Numbered from the stretch's first letter, positions 1 through 11,261 are shown. The stretch: 64,000 nucleotides of DNA from Iodidimonas nitroreducens (GCA_000710935.1 BAYV01000009.1:146823-210822); one strand, 5' to 3'. The notes: generated by a model not told the origin, from the sequence alone. Program-made: numbers and translations.

Positions 1-27
1 CAGTGTTGTCCGAATGGCAGATGAGGA

Positions 28-642
28 TCAGATGCCCTCGCCCACATTCACTTTTTTGATCTCGATGGTATCCTTAGAATTTCTGCGGTTTTGCGCCGAT
101 ATATCCTGACGCTTCACCCCGGACCGACTGCGCAGGGTGAGCACGATGGCACCGATCATCGCCACCAGCAGCACCAGACCGGACGCCTGAAACACATAAA
201 GATACCGGGTATAGAGAACAGAGCCCAAAGCAGCCGTATTGGTAAGATCGGGATCAGCCGTCAAAGCCGGGGTGGCATCGATGGCCGGTGTCAGTTGCCA
301 GGCCCCCACAACCATCAGAAGTTCAACCAGCAGGATCAAACCCACCAGCGTGCCGACGGGCAGATATTGCAAGAAACCCTCGCGCAGCTCGACATAATTG
401 ATATCAAGCATCATCACCACGAAAAGGAACAAAACGGCCACCGCGCCCACATAAACGATCAACAGGATCATTGCCAGAAACTCGGCCCCCAAAAGCAGGA
501 ACAAAGCCGCAGCATTGAAAAAGGCCAGGATCAAAAACAAAACCGAATGCACGGGATTGCGTGAAGAAATGACCATGAACCCCGATAAAACCGTGATCGA
601 AGCAAACAGATAAAACGCCAGAGCGGTCAAACTCATTGCCAT
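28..642 (-). CDS. nuoJ: NADH-quinone oxidoreductase subunit J
   Basis: Membrane subunit of proton-pumping complex I, lying next to NuoK/NuoA in the inner membrane. The protein has about five hydrophobic helices and the family stretch ARNP-like 'SRNPVHSVLFLILAFFNAA' followed by 'LLGAEFLAMILLIVYVGAVAVLFLFVVMML' type helices near residues 20-80. I take the ATG at 642 because the longer frame opens only with a GTG at 678; the ATG at 636 is also possible. The length (204 residues) is normal. It is the last gene of the nuo series in the window; nuoK should begin just beyond the left edge, as no ATG for it lies in bases 1-27. Confidence 0.95.
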   Translation of the reverse strand: MAMSLTALAFYLFASITVLSGFMVISSRNPVHSVLFLILAFFNAAALFLLLGAEFLAMILLIVYVGAVAVLFLFVVMMLDINYVELREGFLQYLPVGTLVGLILLVELLMVVGAWQLTPAIDATPALTADPDLTNTAALGSVLYTRYLYVFQASGLVLLVAMIGAIVLTLRSRSGVKRQDISAQNRRNSKDTIEIKKVNVGEGI

Positions 643-755
643 GTCCCCCGCGTTTTTTCCAAAGTCTGGATGGTGCACATCTCGCGCCCCCTGATGATCA
701 GCATATGTGGCTTCATTCTCATGAGTTTGGCCCCGAACGGGCCGTGGATCGTTTC

Positions 756-1247
756 CTAACGATAAGGCGCATCCTGCGCAAGGTTCGCGGCAATCTCGCG
801 TTCCCAGCGGTCGCCATTATCAAGAAGTTTTGTTTTGTCGTATAAAAGCTCTTCACGGGTTTCCGCCGCAAATTCAAAGTTCGGCCCCTCAACGATGGCA
901 TCCACCGGGCAGGCTTCCTGACACAATCCGCAATAGATACACTTCACCATATCGATATCATAGCGAGTGGTACGCCGAGAGCCATCTTCGCGCGGCTCGG
1001 CTTCGATGGTAATCGCCAAAGCAGGGCAGATGGCTTCGCATAATTTGCAGGCGATGCACCGTTCCTCGCCATTGGGATAGCGTCTGAGCGCATGCTCACC
1101 CCGAAAACGAGCCGAAAGCCGACCTTTTTCATAAGGATAATTGATAGTTGTTTTGGGCTTCCACATATAGCTGAAGGTCAGCCCCATGGCCTTAACGAAT
1201 TCCCATAAAAGGAAGCTGCGCGCCGTTCTGTCCAGAAAGGCAATCAT
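756..1247 (-). CDS. nuoI: NADH-quinone oxidoreductase subunit I (2x[4Fe-4S])
   Basis: Peripheral-arm subunit carrying clusters N6a and N6b, which pass electrons towards the quinone site. Two complete ferredoxin motifs are visible, [12 protein letters not shown] and [12 protein letters not shown], in the middle of a 163-residue protein, the usual length for alphaproteobacterial and mitochondrial (TYKY) homologues. It starts 17 bases after nuoH ends, so it is co-transcribed with it. About 110 bases separate it from nuoJ. Confidence 0.97.
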   Translation of the reverse strand: MIAFLDRTARSFLLWEFVKAMGLTFSYMWKPKTTINYPYEKGRLSARFRGEHALRRYPNGEERCIACKLCEAICPALAITIEAEPREDGSRRTTRYDIDMVKCIYCGLCQEACPVDAIVEGPNFEFAAETREELLYDKTKLLDNGDRWEREIAANLAQDAPYR

Positions 1248-1264
1248 GATCTTACCCGCCTCTC

Positions 1265-2293
1265 TTAATTACCAATATAGCCAAATGCCATGCCCCAGCC
1301 GGTGTAGAAAACCACCGCCGCCAAAGACAAAGGCAAAAACACTTTCCAGCCCAGCCGCATGAGCTGATCATAGCGATAGCGCGGCACCGTTGCTTTCACC
1401 CAGGCAAAGATGAAGAAGAAGAAGCAGATCTTGCCGATCATCCACAGCGGGCCGGGAATGAAATCAAGGGCCGAAATGGGCGCATACCATCCACCGAAAA
1501 AGAGCACGGAGGTGAGCGCGCACATCAGCAGAATATTGCCATATTCCCCCAGCCAGAACAGCGCGAAGGCCATCGAGCTGTATTCCACCTGATAACCGGC
1601 CACCAATTCCGCTTCGGCTTCGGGCAGATCGAAAGGCGGACGATTGGTTTCCGCCATAGCCGAAATCAGAAAGATCACGAACATTGGGAAAAACCAGATG
1701 AAATGCCATTGCCATAAGCCGCCAGCCTGATTTTCGACGATGGCCGAAAGATTGGTAGACCCCGCATAGCTGATCAAAGTGACCAGAACAAAACCCATCG
1801 AGACTTCGTAAGAAACCATCTGCGCCGCCGAACGCAGCCCGCCCAGGAAGGCATAGCGGGAATTCGAGGCCCAGCCCGACATGATAATCCCATAAACCCC
1901 CAAAGAGGAAATGGCAAAGATAAATAAAATCCCCACATTGATATCCGCCAGAACCGCCCCGACATCCCAAGGGATAACCGCCCAGCCGATCAGGGCCAGA
2001 ACAAAGGTAAGCATCGGCGCCAGAATGAAGATGCCCTTGTTCGCCCCCGAGGGCACAACGGTTTCCTTGATGAATAGCTTCAGACCATCAGCAAAGCTTT
2101 GGAAAAGGCCGAACGGCCCCACCACATTCGGACCCCGGCGCAACTGCATTGCCGCCCAGATCTTGCGATCCGCATAAACCGCAAAGGCAACGCCAAGAAG
2201 GAGCGGGGCGACAATCGCCAAAATCCATGTGACGATGGAAAAAAACCAGGCAGCATCCGTGCCACCATAAATGCCGGCGAGCCATTCAACCAT
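1265..2293 (-). CDS. nuoH: NADH-quinone oxidoreductase subunit H
   Basis: Membrane subunit that forms the quinone-binding chamber together with NuoB and NuoD. It is 342 residues with about eight membrane helices. Family signatures are visible: '[19 protein letters not shown]' near residue 50 and the acidic loop '[21 protein letters not shown]' around residues 205-225, which lines the quinone channel. The start codon overlaps the end of nuoG by 8 bases, indicating translational coupling. Confidence 0.97.
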   Translation of the reverse strand: MVEWLAGIYGGTDAAWFFSIVTWILAIVAPLLLGVAFAVYADRKIWAAMQLRRGPNVVGPFGLFQSFADGLKLFIKETVVPSGANKGIFILAPMLTFVLALIGWAVIPWDVGAVLADINVGILFIFAISSLGVYGIIMSGWASNSRYAFLGGLRSAAQMVSYEVSMGFVLVTLISYAGSTNLSAIVENQAGGLWQWHFIWFFPMFVIFLISAMAETNRPPFDLPEAEAELVAGYQVEYSSMAFALFWLGEYGNILLMCALTSVLFFGGWYAPISALDFIPGPLWMIGKICFFFFIFAWVKATVPRYRYDQLMRLGWKVFLPLSLAAVVFYTGWGMAFGYIGN

Positions 2294-4343
2294 GGGTACC
2301 CGTCGCCTCCATTTTCTGACGTTTCACCGCACTGCACTCGGCCATCGTTTTTGATGCCCGCGCAATCGGATTGCTTTGATAGAAATCGATGTATTTCAGT
2401 GGAATAGGCCCTCGGGCCACCGCCCCATCAGAGCCAAAATCACCCCATTGGGCCTGCGGACGCACATCCACATCAGCCAGATGCGGCAAGGCTTCATAAA
2501 GCGCGGAATGCAGGTCATTAATGCTGTCGAACGGCAAAGGCGCAGGCCCGATTTCCGCCGAAAGGGCACGGAAAATCGTCCAATCCTCGCGCGCCTGCCC
2601 GGGCGGGAAGACGGCCCGGTTCGCCAATTGCACCCGCCCTTCCAGATTGAGATAATGCCCCGGCTTTTCCGTATAGGCCGCCGCCGGCAAAATCACATCC
2701 GCCTGCTGCACGCCATGATCGCCATGGCTGCCGATATAAACGGTGAAGCAATCGGCAAGGCGTGATGGATTGATTTCATCCGCCCCCAGCAAAAACACAG
2801 CCTTCAATGCCCCGGAGGCAGCATCAGCCAAAATGCCTTCAACGCCACCATCACACACAAGGCCCAAATCCAAAGCACCCACCCGCGCAGCGGCGCTGTG
2901 AAGAACATTAAAGCCGTTCCAATCCAGCGACATGAGGCCAAATTTCTCGGCAATATCATGACCAGCCTTCAAAATCGCCGCACCATCCGGGCGCGCCAGG
3001 GCCTGCTCGCCCAAAATGATCATCGGTCGATCCGCTGCCGCCAGTTTTTTGGCAACCGGATGCTTGCCCGCCAAAATATCGCTTAAAATAGCGGCATCAT
3101 CGCCAAGCTGCTCAACCGCATAGGTTTGATCAAGGGCCGGGCCGATATTGGCAACTTTCAAGCCGCGATGCCGGGTGGCCTTTAAAATCCGGGCATTCAA
3201 AATGGCTGCTTCATGGCGCGGATTGGCCCCGACAAGCAGGCAGAAATCCGCTTCCTCGATCCCCGCAATGCCGGTATTGAAGAGATAGGATGCCCGCTGG
3301 CGAATATCATAGGCGGCACCATTCTGGCGGCATTCAATCCGGCTGGAGCCAAGATTTTTGAGCAGTTCGCGGAAGGCGTAGGTACCTTCAAGCTCATTGA
3401 GATCGCCCACCAATCCGGCAATCCGGCTGCCATCAAGACCCGAAATACCATCCTTGATCGCGGCAAAGGCTTCCGCCCAGCTGGCTTCCACCAGCTTGCC
3501 ATCGCGCTTCACATAAGGACGATCGAGCCGCCCTTTCAAAAGGCCATCACAGGCAAAGCGGGTTTTATCCGAAATCCATTCTTCATTCACATCATCATGA
3601 TTGCGAGGCAAAATCCGCATCACATCGCGTCCCCGTGCATCAATCCGGATATTCGAGCCCACCGCATCCATAACATCAATGGATTCGGTCTTGATCAATT
3701 CCCAGGGCCGGGCATTAAAAGCATAAGGCTTTGATGTGAGGGCACCCACCGGGCACAGATCGATCACATTGCCCTGCAATTCGCTTTCCATTGCCTGCTC
3801 AAGATAGGTGGTGATCTGCATATTCTCACCACGATAAATCGCCCCGATTTCGGTGACGCCCGCAACCTCTTCAGAAAAGCGGATGCAGCGGGTGCAATGG
3901 ATACAGCGGGTCATGATGGTTTTGACCAGCGGCCCCATATTCTTTTCGGTCACGGCGCGCTTATTTTCATCATAGCGCTTTGCCCCACGGCCATAAGCCA
4001 TGGTTTCATCCTGCAGATCACATTCGCCGCCCTGATCGCAGATCGGGCAATCCAGCGGATGATTGATCAGCAGAAATTCCAGCACGCCTTCGCGGGCTTT
4101 TTTCACCATGGGGGTATCGGTACGCACCTCTTGCCCATCGGCGGCAGGCAAAGCGCAGGATGCCTGTGGTTTGGGTGGTCCGGGTTTGACCTCGACAAGG
4201 CACATGCGGCAATTTCCGGCGACCGAAAGACGCTCGTGATAGCAAAAGCGCGGAATTTCAACGCCCGCTTCCTCGCACGCCTGCAAAATCGTCGAGCCGG
4301 GCGCAACCTCGATTTCCTTGCCGTTGATTGTCAGCTTTGGCAT
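2286..4343 (-). CDS. nuoG: NADH-quinone oxidoreductase subunit G
   Basis: Large iron-sulfur subunit of the complex I peripheral arm. The N-terminal [2Fe-2S] domain has Cys34, Cys45, Cys48 and Cys63; next come the His-Cys3 cluster region '[18 protein letters not shown]' and the [4Fe-4S] motif [10 protein letters not shown] with a later CPVGAL. The rest is a molybdopterin-oxidoreductase-like fold that is catalytically inert in this family. At 685 residues it matches the alphaproteobacterial and mitochondrial (75 kDa) form rather than the roughly 900-residue enterobacterial form. It lies 65 bases after nuoF. Confidence 0.97.
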   Translation of the reverse strand: MPKLTINGKEIEVAPGSTILQACEEAGVEIPRFCYHERLSVAGNCRMCLVEVKPGPPKPQASCALPAADGQEVRTDTPMVKKAREGVLEFLLINHPLDCPICDQGGECDLQDETMAYGRGAKRYDENKRAVTEKNMGPLVKTIMTRCIHCTRCIRFSEEVAGVTEIGAIYRGENMQITTYLEQAMESELQGNVIDLCPVGALTSKPYAFNARPWELIKTESIDVMDAVGSNIRIDARGRDVMRILPRNHDDVNEEWISDKTRFACDGLLKGRLDRPYVKRDGKLVEASWAEAFAAIKDGISGLDGSRIAGLVGDLNELEGTYAFRELLKNLGSSRIECRQNGAAYDIRQRASYLFNTGIAGIEEADFCLLVGANPRHEAAILNARILKATRHRGLKVANIGPALDQTYAVEQLGDDAAILSDILAGKHPVAKKLAAADRPMIILGEQALARPDGAAILKAGHDIAEKFGLMSLDWNGFNVLHSAAARVGALDLGLVCDGGVEGILADAASGALKAVFLLGADEINPSRLADCFTVYIGSHGDHGVQQADVILPAAAYTEKPGHYLNLEGRVQLANRAVFPPGQAREDWTIFRALSAEIGPAPLPFDSINDLHSALYEALPHLADVDVRPQAQWGDFGSDGAVARGPIPLKYIDFYQSNPIARASKTMAECSAVKRQKMEATGTHG

Positions 4344-4408
4344 TCGCGTCTCACCTTAACAGTTTCTCTTGGGTCGAGCCTATCGGGGGGTCGAACCCAA
4401 CAAGGTCT

Positions 4409-5704
4409 TCATTCGGCAGCTTCGGTCACCTGACGACCATGATAAACATCGATCCGGCGTTCCACCTCATCGCGGAAATGGCGCATCAGCCCCTGAATGG
4501 GCCAGGCTGCCGCATCGCCCAAGGCGCAGATGGTATGGCCTTCGACCTGCTTTGAAACATCGAGCAGCATGTCGATCTCTTCTTTTTCCGCCTTACCCAG
4601 CACCAGCCGTTCCATCACCCGCCACATCCAGCCGGTTCCTTCGCGGCAGGGTGTGCATTGGCCACAGGATTCATGCTTGTAGAAATAGCTGAGCCGGGCA
4701 ATGGCCTTCACGATATCGGTGGATTTATCCATCACGATCACCGCCGCCGTTCCCAAGCCCGATTGCACTTCTTTGAGGGAGTCGAAATCCATCAAAACCG
4801 TATCGCAGATGGATTTGGGCAAAAGCGGCACCGATGAACCGCCAGGGATGACGGCCAGAAGATTATCCCACCCTCCCCGCACACCACCGGCATGTTTCTC
4901 GATCAGTTCCCGCATGGGAATGCTCATTTCCTCTTCCACATTGCACGGCGTATTCACATGGCCGGAAATGCAGAAAATCTTGGTACCCGTATTATTGGGC
5001 CGCCCAAAACCGGAAAACCAGCTTGCCCCCCGGCGCAAAATGGTGGGAGCAACCGCAATCGATTCCACATTATTCACGGTGGTGGGGCAACCAAACACAC
5101 CCACATTGGCGGGGAATGGCGGCTTCAGACGGGGCTGGCCCTTTTTGCCCTCAAGACTTTCGATGAGAGCCGTTTCCTCGCCACAAATATAGGCGCCGGC
5201 CCCACGATGCACATACACATCATAAGCATAGCCCGAACCGCAGGCATTGCTGCCCAAAAAGCCCTTTTCATAGGCCTGCGCCACGGCCTGCTCCAGCCGT
5301 TCGGCCTCGAGAACATATTCCCCGCGAATATAAATATAGGCCGCCCGCGCCCGCATGGCATAGCCCGCCAGCAAAGCCCCTTCAATCAGCTTATGGGGAT
5401 CATGACGCATGATTTCGCGGTCTTTGCAGGTGCCGGGCTCGGATTCATCAGCATTGATCACCAGATAGCTTGGGCGACCATCCTTGCTTTCCTTGGGCAT
5501 GAACGACCATTTCAGCCCGGTGGGAAAGCCTGCCCCCCCCCGCCCCCGCAAGCCGGATTCTTTCATCTCGCCGATGATCCAATCCTGACCCTTGGCCATG
5601 ATCTCTTTCGTGCCATCCCAATCACCACGGCTGATGGCCCCATCGATATCCCAAGGCTGGAAGCCATAAAGATTGGTGAAGATGCGGTCCTGATCTTTCA
5701 GCAT
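4409..5704 (-). CDS. nuoF: NADH-quinone oxidoreductase subunit F (NADH/FMN-binding)
   Basis: Entry point of complex I: oxidises NADH, reduces FMN and passes electrons to cluster N3. The glycine-rich nucleotide site '[13 protein letters not shown]' is near residue 65, and the [4Fe-4S] motif '[15 protein letters not shown]' is near residue 350. I chose the ATG at 5704 (protein starts MLKDQDRIF, 431 residues) over the longer frame reaching 5788, because the extra 28 residues are read from inside nuoE. The start is 4 bases after the nuoE stop. Confidence 0.96.
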   Translation of the reverse strand: MLKDQDRIFTNLYGFQPWDIDGAISRGDWDGTKEIMAKGQDWIIGEMKESGLRGRGGAGFPTGLKWSFMPKESKDGRPSYLVINADESEPGTCKDREIMRHDPHKLIEGALLAGYAMRARAAYIYIRGEYVLEAERLEQAVAQAYEKGFLGSNACGSGYAYDVYVHRGAGAYICGEETALIESLEGKKGQPRLKPPFPANVGVFGCPTTVNNVESIAVAPTILRRGASWFSGFGRPNNTGTKIFCISGHVNTPCNVEEEMSIPMRELIEKHAGGVRGGWDNLLAVIPGGSSVPLLPKSICDTVLMDFDSLKEVQSGLGTAAVIVMDKSTDIVKAIARLSYFYKHESCGQCTPCREGTGWMWRVMERLVLGKAEKEEIDMLLDVSKQVEGHTICALGDAAAWPIQGLMRHFRDEVERRIDVYHGRQVTEAAE

Positions 5705-5708
5705 CGCC

Positions 5709-6320
5709 TCACTCCTTATCCGCTGCGGCGGGAACCATATCGCGCAAAACCAAAGGACCCCCTTCAGGGGCAGAGGCCTGACGCCCATTTTGCGGACCCG
5801 GTGGCGGCACTTCGCCCCGTTTCAGGGCCTTTAAAATCGCGGTCATGCGGTCATAGTCGAGATCTTCATAAAAATCATCATTGATCTGGACCATCGGGGC
5901 ATTGCAGCAGGCCCCCAGACATTCCACCTCGGTGAGATGAAACAGCATATCATCCGTGCTTTTGCCCTTTTCCAGCCCCATATCCTTGCAGGCCCGCATC
6001 ACCTCATCCGATCCCCGCAGCCAGCACGGCGTGGTGCCGCAAAGCTGCACATGATAACGGCCAATGGGCTTTAGGTTGAACATAGTGTAAAAAGTGGCCA
6101 CCTCAATCACTTGAATCCTGGGCAAGGACAGGATTTCCGCGATTTTTTCAACCGCCTCACTGCTCACCCAGCCGCCATTCTGTGCCTGCGCCAGATAGAG
6201 CAAGGGCATCACAGCCGATCTTTGACGACCATCAGGATATTTCGCCAGAATGGTCTTGATTTTTTCCTGATTCTCATCGGAAAAATTGAACGCTCCACCG
6301 CTTTCAATGACGTTTAGCAT
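5709..6320 (-). CDS. nuoE: NADH-quinone oxidoreductase subunit E ([2Fe-2S])
   Basis: 24-kDa subunit that carries cluster N1a beside the flavin. The thioredoxin-like fold shows the cluster ligands in '[11 protein letters not shown]' and '[16 protein letters not shown]'. The N-terminal helical part ('[18 protein letters not shown]') is typical. The C-terminus after about residue 165 is Pro/Gly-rich and poorly conserved, as in other Alphaproteobacteria. It sits between nuoD (15 bases away) and nuoF (4 bases away). Confidence 0.96.
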   Translation of the reverse strand: MLNVIESGGAFNFSDENQEKIKTILAKYPDGRQRSAVMPLLYLAQAQNGGWVSSEAVEKIAEILSLPRIQVIEVATFYTMFNLKPIGRYHVQLCGTTPCWLRGSDEVMRACKDMGLEKGKSTDDMLFHLTEVECLGACCNAPMVQINDDFYEDLDYDRMTAILKALKRGEVPPPGPQNGRQASAPEGGPLVLRDMVPAAADKE

Positions 6321-6335
6321 CTCGTCTACCCTTCC

Positions 6336-7520
6336 TCAGCGGTCAACTTCACCGAACACGATATCGATCGAGCCCAGAACCGCTGGCACATCCGCCAGCA
6401 TATGACCTTCAAGCATCATGTCCATGGCCTGCAAATGAGCGAAACCGGGCGCCCGGATCTTGCAGCGATAGGGCTTGTTCTTACCATCGGACACCAGATA
6501 GACCCCAAATTCCCCCTTCGGCGCCTCCACTGCGGCATAAACCTCACCAGCGGGGATTTTATAGCCTTCGGTATAAAGCTTGAAATGGTGAATCAGGGCT
6601 TCCATCGATTGTTTCATCTCGGCCCGACGCGGCGGCGCAATCTTGCGATCCTCGGTTAAAACCTCACCGGCAGGCATCTCGTGAATGCACTGACGCATGA
6701 TTTTCAAGGATTGCCGCATTTCTTCGACCCGCAAGATGAAACGATCATAACAATCGCCATGCTTGCCCACGGGAATATCGAAATCCATGCGATCATAAAC
6801 ATCATAAGGCTGCGATTTGCGCAGATCCCACGCCAATCCGGTTGAGCGCAGCATCGGGCCGGACATTCCCCAATCAAGGGCCTGTTCCTGGCTCACCACA
6901 CCGATATCCACATTACGCTGCTTGAAAATCCGATTATCCACCAGAAGCGTTTCCATATCGGCGATAACCCGTGGGAAAGTCTCGGTCCATTTCCAGATAT
7001 CGTCGATCAGATCGGGCGGCAGATCCTGATGCACCCCGCCGGGGCGGAAATATTTGGCGTGCATCCGCGACCCCGAAGCCCGCTCATAAAATTCGCATAA
7101 GGTCTCGCGCTCCTCAAAGCCCCACAGGATCGGCGTGAGGGCCCCCACATCCATGGCATGGGTGGTTAGATTGAGGATATGGTTCATGATCCGGGTCAAT
7201 TCCGCATAAAGCACGCGGATATATTGGCCCCGGATCGGCACATCGATCCCCAGCGCCTTTTCGATGGCCAGAGCATAAGCATGCTCCTGATTCATCGGCG
7301 CGGCATAATCAAGCCGATCAAAATAGCCGATGGCCTGCAAATAGGTTTTATGCTCGATCAGCTTTTCGGTGCCCCGATGCAGCAGGCCGATATGGGGATC
7401 GGTCCGCGCGACAACCTCACCGTCAAGCTCAAGAATCAGACGCAAAACCCCATGCGCCGCAGGATGTTGTGGCCCGAAATTAAGGTGATAGTTCTTGATC
7501 TGGCGATCATTTTGCATCAT
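6336..7520 (-). CDS. nuoD: NADH-quinone oxidoreductase subunit D
   Basis: 49-kDa subunit, derived from the hydrogenase large subunit, which forms the quinone-reducing pocket with NuoB. Signatures visible: '[15 protein letters not shown]' near the N-terminus, whose His and Tyr region contacts the quinone, and '[16 protein letters not shown]' shortly after. It is 394 residues with the usual C-terminus '(S)[10 protein letters not shown]'. Its ATG overlaps the nuoC TGA, so the two are translationally coupled; nuoC and nuoD are separate genes here, not fused. Confidence 0.97.
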   Translation of the reverse strand: MMQNDRQIKNYHLNFGPQHPAAHGVLRLILELDGEVVARTDPHIGLLHRGTEKLIEHKTYLQAIGYFDRLDYAAPMNQEHAYALAIEKALGIDVPIRGQYIRVLYAELTRIMNHILNLTTHAMDVGALTPILWGFEERETLCEFYERASGSRMHAKYFRPGGVHQDLPPDLIDDIWKWTETFPRVIADMETLLVDNRIFKQRNVDIGVVSQEQALDWGMSGPMLRSTGLAWDLRKSQPYDVYDRMDFDIPVGKHGDCYDRFILRVEEMRQSLKIMRQCIHEMPAGEVLTEDRKIAPPRRAEMKQSMEALIHHFKLYTEGYKIPAGEVYAAVEAPKGEFGVYLVSDGKNKPYRCKIRAPGFAHLQAMDMMLEGHMLADVPAVLGSIDIVFGEVDR

Positions 7521-8149
7521 GCGCCTCCCTTTTCAGCGCCATCCGCCTTTTCATCGCCGGGAAGCACCGCGCGCGCGCCTTCCCATGGGCTGAGAAAATC
7601 GAAATTGCGAAATTCCTGGGCGAGCTTCACGGGCTCATAAACGACACGCTTTTGATCTTCGTCATAGCGCAGTTCAACATAGCCGCTGAGGGGGAAATCC
7701 TTGCGCAAAGGATGCCCCTGGAAGCCATAATCCGTGAGGATGCGCCGCAAATCGGGATGGCCCGAAACCAGAACGCCATACATATCCCACAATTCCCGTT
7801 CAAACCAATTGGCAGCCGAGAAAACTGAAACCACCGACGGGACAGGCGTCCGTTCATCGGCTTCGACCTTGATCCGAACCCGTTGATTGAGATGCATCGA
7901 CAGCAAATGATAAACCACATCAAAGCGCATGGCACGCTGGGGCCAATCAACCCCGCAGATATCGACCAGAATACGGAATTTACAATCGGTATCATCGCGC
8001 AGATAGGTCAGAACCTTGACGATCTGATCCGTTCTTGCCGTCACTGTCAGCTCGTCATTGGCGATGGTATAACCCGTCACCTCATTTTTGAGCGCTGTCT
8101 CGATATGTTTGCCAAGCTGTTCAAGCGCCGTGGCCGTCATGATCATCAT
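7517..8149 (-). CDS. nuoC: NADH-quinone oxidoreductase subunit C
   Basis: 30-kDa peripheral-arm subunit with a structural role. The family core is clear: '[29 protein letters not shown]' style sequence around residues 115-145 and '[20 protein letters not shown]' after it. Several in-frame ATGs (8149, 8146, 8140) make the exact start uncertain. The stop codon overlaps the nuoD start. About 76 bases separate it from nuoB, the widest gap in the first half of the operon. Confidence 0.96.
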   Translation of the reverse strand: MMIMTATALEQLGKHIETALKNEVTGYTIANDELTVTARTDQIVKVLTYLRDDTDCKFRILVDICGVDWPQRAMRFDVVYHLLSMHLNQRVRIKVEADERTPVPSVVSVFSAANWFERELWDMYGVLVSGHPDLRRILTDYGFQGHPLRKDFPLSGYVELRYDEDQKRVVYEPVKLAQEFRNFDFLSPWEGARAVLPGDEKADGAEKGGA

Positions 8150-8225
8150 CCGTTCATTGATATCGCGTTCATCATCCGCGCCGCAAAGGCCTTGATCGGT
8201 CGGGCACCCAAGGCCCCATCAAAGC

Positions 8226-8777
8226 CTAGCGGTGCAAGGTGCCGGTGCGACGAATTTTCCGTTGAAGCTGAAGGATTCCATAAAGCAGCGCTTCCGCCGT
8301 TGGCGGGCATCCCGGCACATAGATATCCACCGGAACGATGCGATCACAGCCCCGCACCACAGAATAGCTATAGTGATAATAGCCGCCGCCATTGGCGCAG
8401 GATCCCATGGAAATAACATAGCGCGGCTCTGACATCTGATCATAAACCTTGCGCATGGCCGGTGCCATTTTATTGCAAAGGGTGCCGGCCACAATCATCA
8501 CATCGGATTGCCGGGGAGAGGCACGCGGCGCCGCGCCAAAACGCTCCAGATCATAGCGCGGCATATTGGTGTGCATCATCTCGACGGCGCAACAGGCAAG
8601 GCCAAAGGTCATCCACCACAGGCTGCCAGTACGGGCCCAATTGATCAGATCATCGGCTTTGGCGACCAGAAAACCCTTGTCCGTCAGTTCAGACCGAACA
8701 TCCTTGAAAAAGGCATCATCTGCGGGGGCGGCAAGACCTTGTGCAGGCACAACCGATCCTTGGCTCTCTACTCCCAT
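8226..8777 (-). CDS. nuoB: NADH-quinone oxidoreductase subunit B (cluster N2)
   Basis: Holds cluster N2, the last iron-sulfur centre before quinone. Ligand cysteines are seen in '[10 protein letters not shown]', '[15 protein letters not shown]' and '[14 protein letters not shown]'. I chose the ATG at 8777 (MGVESQG, 183 residues), which overlaps the nuoA 3' end by 10 bases; an ATG at 8798 would add seven residues and overlap further. Confidence 0.96.
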   Translation of the reverse strand: MGVESQGSVVPAQGLAAPADDAFFKDVRSELTDKGFLVAKADDLINWARTGSLWWMTFGLACCAVEMMHTNMPRYDLERFGAAPRASPRQSDVMIVAGTLCNKMAPAMRKVYDQMSEPRYVISMGSCANGGGYYHYSYSVVRGCDRIVPVDIYVPGCPPTAEALLYGILQLQRKIRRTGTLHR

Positions 8778-9157
8778 TCCAAAGCCCCTTTCTTCCATTC
8801 ATAGATGAACCCGACGGTCAAAATCCCTAAGAATCCCATCATCGACCAGAAGCCATAAAGGCCAATATCCCCAAGCGCCACCGCCCAGGGAAACAGAAAC
8901 GCCACTTCCAGATCGAAAATGATGAAGAGGATCGCAACGAGATAAAAACGCACGTCAAATTGTGAGCGCGAATCCGAAAAAGGAGCAAAGCCCGATTCAT
9001 AAGCCGAAAGCTTTTCACCATCGGGATGCTGTTCCGCAAGGAACCATGCAGCGCCCACGAAAATAACCGAAAAAGCGATGGCCACGCCCAAAAAGATGAG
9101 GATTGGCAGATAGTTCAACAAATAGGTTTCCACGGAACGCTCCGTAAAGAGATCCAA
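8768..9157 (-). CDS. nuoA: NADH-quinone oxidoreductase subunit A
   Basis: Small membrane subunit of complex I with three hydrophobic helices. The conserved acidic loop '(S)[44 protein letters not shown]' type sequence is present, with family motifs YESGF and [11 protein letters not shown]. At 129 residues it is slightly longer than many. It is the first gene of the operon, so the promoter should lie upstream in 9158-9420; a TATACT-like hexamer at 9176-9181 (minus strand) could be a -10 box, but no convincing -35 accompanies it. Confidence 0.95.
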   Translation of the reverse strand: MDLFTERSVETYLLNYLPILIFLGVAIAFSVIFVGAAWFLAEQHPDGEKLSAYESGFAPFSDSRSQFDVRFYLVAILFIIFDLEVAFLFPWAVALGDIGLYGFWSMMGFLGILTVGFIYEWKKGALEWE

Positions 9158-9420
9158 ATAGCCTCAGGCTTTAGCAGTATACCCAAGGCCCTTTGGTTTG
9201 AAGACAAGACCGCATCATGAAAGACGCGACGGTTGCGCTATAGCAAAGATGGGGCCGATTTCAAAGCCCGGCATATGCATAAAGGCATGTGAGGATCATA
9301 AAAAGAACAATCGACAGTCTTTGGGCCATTTGTCGCATCATTGTGAACAGACAGTTCTGAGAACAATTCGCAATTATAATGGTAATATTGAGCGGAATGA
9401 CCAAAATATAAATGGAAAAA

Positions 9421-9497
9421 TGGCGGGAGTGACGGGACTTGAACCCGCGGCCTCTGGCGTGACAGGCCAGCGCTCTAACCAACTGAGCTACACCCCC
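9421..9497 (-). tRNA. tRNA-Asp (GTC), copy 1
   Basis: Cloverleaf readable on the minus strand: acceptor GGGGGTG pairs with CACTCCC, anticodon loop CTGTCAC gives GTC, T-loop TTCAAGT, and a CCA tail is encoded. It is 77 bases. Confidence 0.96.
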
Positions 9498-9555
9498 GCA
9501 ATCGCGAAAGTCCGCGCCCTGTTTATCAGGAAAGACAAACAGCATCAACGACGAC

Positions 9556-9632
9556 TGGCGGGAGTGACGGGACTTGAACCCGCGGCCTCTGGCGTGACAG
9601 GCCAGCGCTCTAACCAACTGAGCTACACCCCC
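9556..9632 (-). tRNA. tRNA-Asp (GTC), copy 2
   Basis: Identical in sequence to the copy at 9421-9497, with encoded CCA. The two genes are separated by 58 bases and are probably one transcript. Confidence 0.96.
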
Positions 9633-10061
9633 GTTATCGCGTCGTGGCCGTTGAAATAGGCGGGGAATTGATCCCTGTCAACGCAAATATCGCCTTCTTT
9701 TTCCAAATAAACTCTGATCGAGACGTCAGAGGCAGAATTCCTATCCTCCAAACAAGATGACCCTGCCCCATTCGCAAAAACACCCGATCAAATCGTAAAT
9801 TTAGTGTCAAAAAAACAACAATCCATCATATTTAACCAGCCCGGCATGGGCAAATCTTGCATTCACTGCAAGAAAAGCTTAACAAGCTTTCAGTTTCTTG
9901 GTTGGGGAGGAGCACCTTTTCACGATCCGGTTTGCAGGCGGCTGAGGCTTTGAGAACAATCACTGAAGCATCTGGCTTCAGATACCATATCCTTCTTCAT
10001 GAGCCGATAATGGCCGGTTGAAGGACAAGATGGTCTCAAATATGACCGGACAAAGGTTGCT
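9633..10061. other. Gene-free stretch with two hairpins
   Basis: No credible coding frame. Two perfect inverted repeats are present: AAAGCTT-aac-AAGCTTT at 9874-9890 and CTGAAGC-atctg-GCTTCAG at 9963-9981. With the T-run hairpin at 10066-10106 this could hold an unrecognised plus-strand RNA, but I could not match it to 6S RNA, SRP RNA or RNase P. Confidence 0.3.
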
Positions 10062-10065
10062 CAAA

Positions 10066-10106
10066 AAGGCGGAGGGATGCAGGGGCATGTCTCCGCCTTA
10101 TTTTTT
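10066..10106. terminator. Rho-independent terminator, possibly bidirectional
   Basis: AAGGCGGAG (10066-10074) pairs with CTCCGCCTT (10091-10099). On the minus strand it directly follows the membrane-protein gene ending at 10105 and is followed by a short T-run; on the plus strand it is followed by TTATTTTTT, so it could also end a plus-strand transcript. Confidence 0.75.
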
Positions 10107-10566
10107 AAGCGCGTGCCTTTAAAAACGTAAAGGCAAGGGCAAAGATCAGCGCCGAGATCAGCATCCCCGAAATCAGCAGGCCGGTCATTTTATCAAGGGC
10201 CATGGGGAGCAAATCCGGCAGGCTGGCGGCCAGGGCTGCCACGACCCCCACCAGGATGGCAGGCCGGCGGTGCATCAGGCGAAAGACGGCGAATGGCAAC
10301 AGCAATTCCACCAACGCCGCCACAAGCCACAGGAAGCCCCAGCTCTGCTCGAACCAGGCCGCCACATATTGCGGCGTTTGCACCATGAAAACGATAATAT
10401 CCATGGATTGCCGCACGGCTGTTCCCAATGGGACCTGATTGCCATAAATCAGCCCCAGCCAAAAGCCGATGCCATTGACCGCCAGAATGATCAAAAGACT
10501 GAACAGGCCCAAGCGCATCATCGAAGCGCCTTTGGCGGTGCGGCTCATTTTTGGTATTGCATCCAT
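10105..10566 (-). CDS. Small integral membrane protein of unknown function
   Basis: 153 residues with four predicted membrane helices (about residues 17-40, 68-95, 100-120, 128-150) and short polar loops. I do not recognise the family. The ATG at 10566 is preceded by GAGGGG at a good distance, and a terminator follows the stop at once, so it looks like a genuine single-gene unit between tRNA genes. The N-terminal 16 residues are basic and polar, placing the N-terminus probably in the cytoplasm. Confidence 0.65.
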   Translation of the reverse strand: MDAIPKMSRTAKGASMMRLGLFSLLIILAVNGIGFWLGLIYGNQVPLGTAVRQSMDIIVFMVQTPQYVAAWFEQSWGFLWLVAALVELLLPFAVFRLMHRRPAILVGVVAALAASLPDLLPMALDKMTGLLISGMLISALIFALAFTFLKARA

Positions 10567-10716
10567 GAAATATCCCCTCGTGATCTGTGATTTTTGGCCG
10601 AATGGCGTACGCCCCTACTATAGGGATGGGCCGCCCATGGCAAAGACACAGAAAGGTGAGGAGAGCCCAACGCCAACCAGGGTCAGAATTTCATGAACGC
10701 TGCTTGTTGAAAGCGA

Positions 10717-10792
10717 TGGTGGGCGGTGACAGTCTCGAACTGCCGACCCTCTCGGTGTAAACGAGATGCTCTACCAACTGAGCTAACCGCCC
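10717..10792 (-). tRNA. tRNA-Val (TAC)
   Basis: Minus-strand cloverleaf: acceptor GGGCGGT with ACCGCCC, anticodon loop TTTACAC gives TAC, T-loop TTCGAGA, encoded CCA; 76 bases. Confidence 0.96.
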
Positions 10793-10866
10793 CGATCCAT
10801 GGATCAGTTCATCGCTGATGACGTGCATAGCGCCGGATGATCCATAAGACAAGAGCTGATGCACAT

Positions 10867-10904
10867 AAAAAACGGCCGCTCACATTGCTGCAAACGGCCG
10901 TTTT
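10867..10904 (-). terminator. Terminator of hup
   Basis: AAAACGGCCG (10869-10878) pairs with CGGCCGTTTT (10895-10904); on the minus strand the stem is followed by a T-run. It lies about 30 bases after the hup stop codon. Confidence 0.85.
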
Positions 10905-10935
10905 CGGATTCAAATCCCCTTTGAACGGGATCCGA

Positions 10936-11208
10936 TCAGTTCACCGCATCCTTCAGCTGTTTACCAGCTTTGAATTTGGGTTGTTTGGACGCAGCAATGG
11001 CAATCGGTTCACCCGTGCGTGGGTTACGGCCCTGCGACGCAGCGCGATGTGCAATCGAGAAGGTACCGAATCCGACCAGACGGACTTCGTCACCCTTGGA
11101 CAGGGCACCGGAGATGCTGGAAAAAACGGCGTCGACGGCTTTCGTCGCATCCGCTTTCGAAATATCGGCCGCCTCAGCGACATTCGCGATCAGTTCGTTC
11201 TTATTCAA
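10936..11208 (-). CDS. hup: DNA-binding protein HU
   Basis: Histone-like protein that bends DNA and compacts the nucleoid. It is 90 residues, the standard length, with the family N-terminus MNKNELI and the arm motif '[14 protein letters not shown]' around residues 60-73, whose Pro intercalates in the minor groove. IHF is unlikely: the frame and length fit HU proper. It is monocistronic: own promoter at 11262-11290 and own terminator at 10869-10904. The order tig-clpP-clpX-lon-hup is common in Proteobacteria. Confidence 0.96.
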   Translation of the reverse strand: MNKNELIANVAEAADISKADATKAVDAVFSSISGALSKGDEVRLVGFGTFSIAHRAASQGRNPRTGEPIAIAASKQPKFKAGKQLKDAVN

Positions 11209-11261
11209 GGTTTACCCCCTCGTTGCTGTTGTGAGGTTCCTCCGTGAGTCAGCGAGACGGA

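Noticed and set aside
9261..9617. 118-codon minus-strand frame over the two tRNA-Asp genes
   Set aside because: Its peptide is the typical artefact of translating tRNA genes (GRGFKSRHS repeats).
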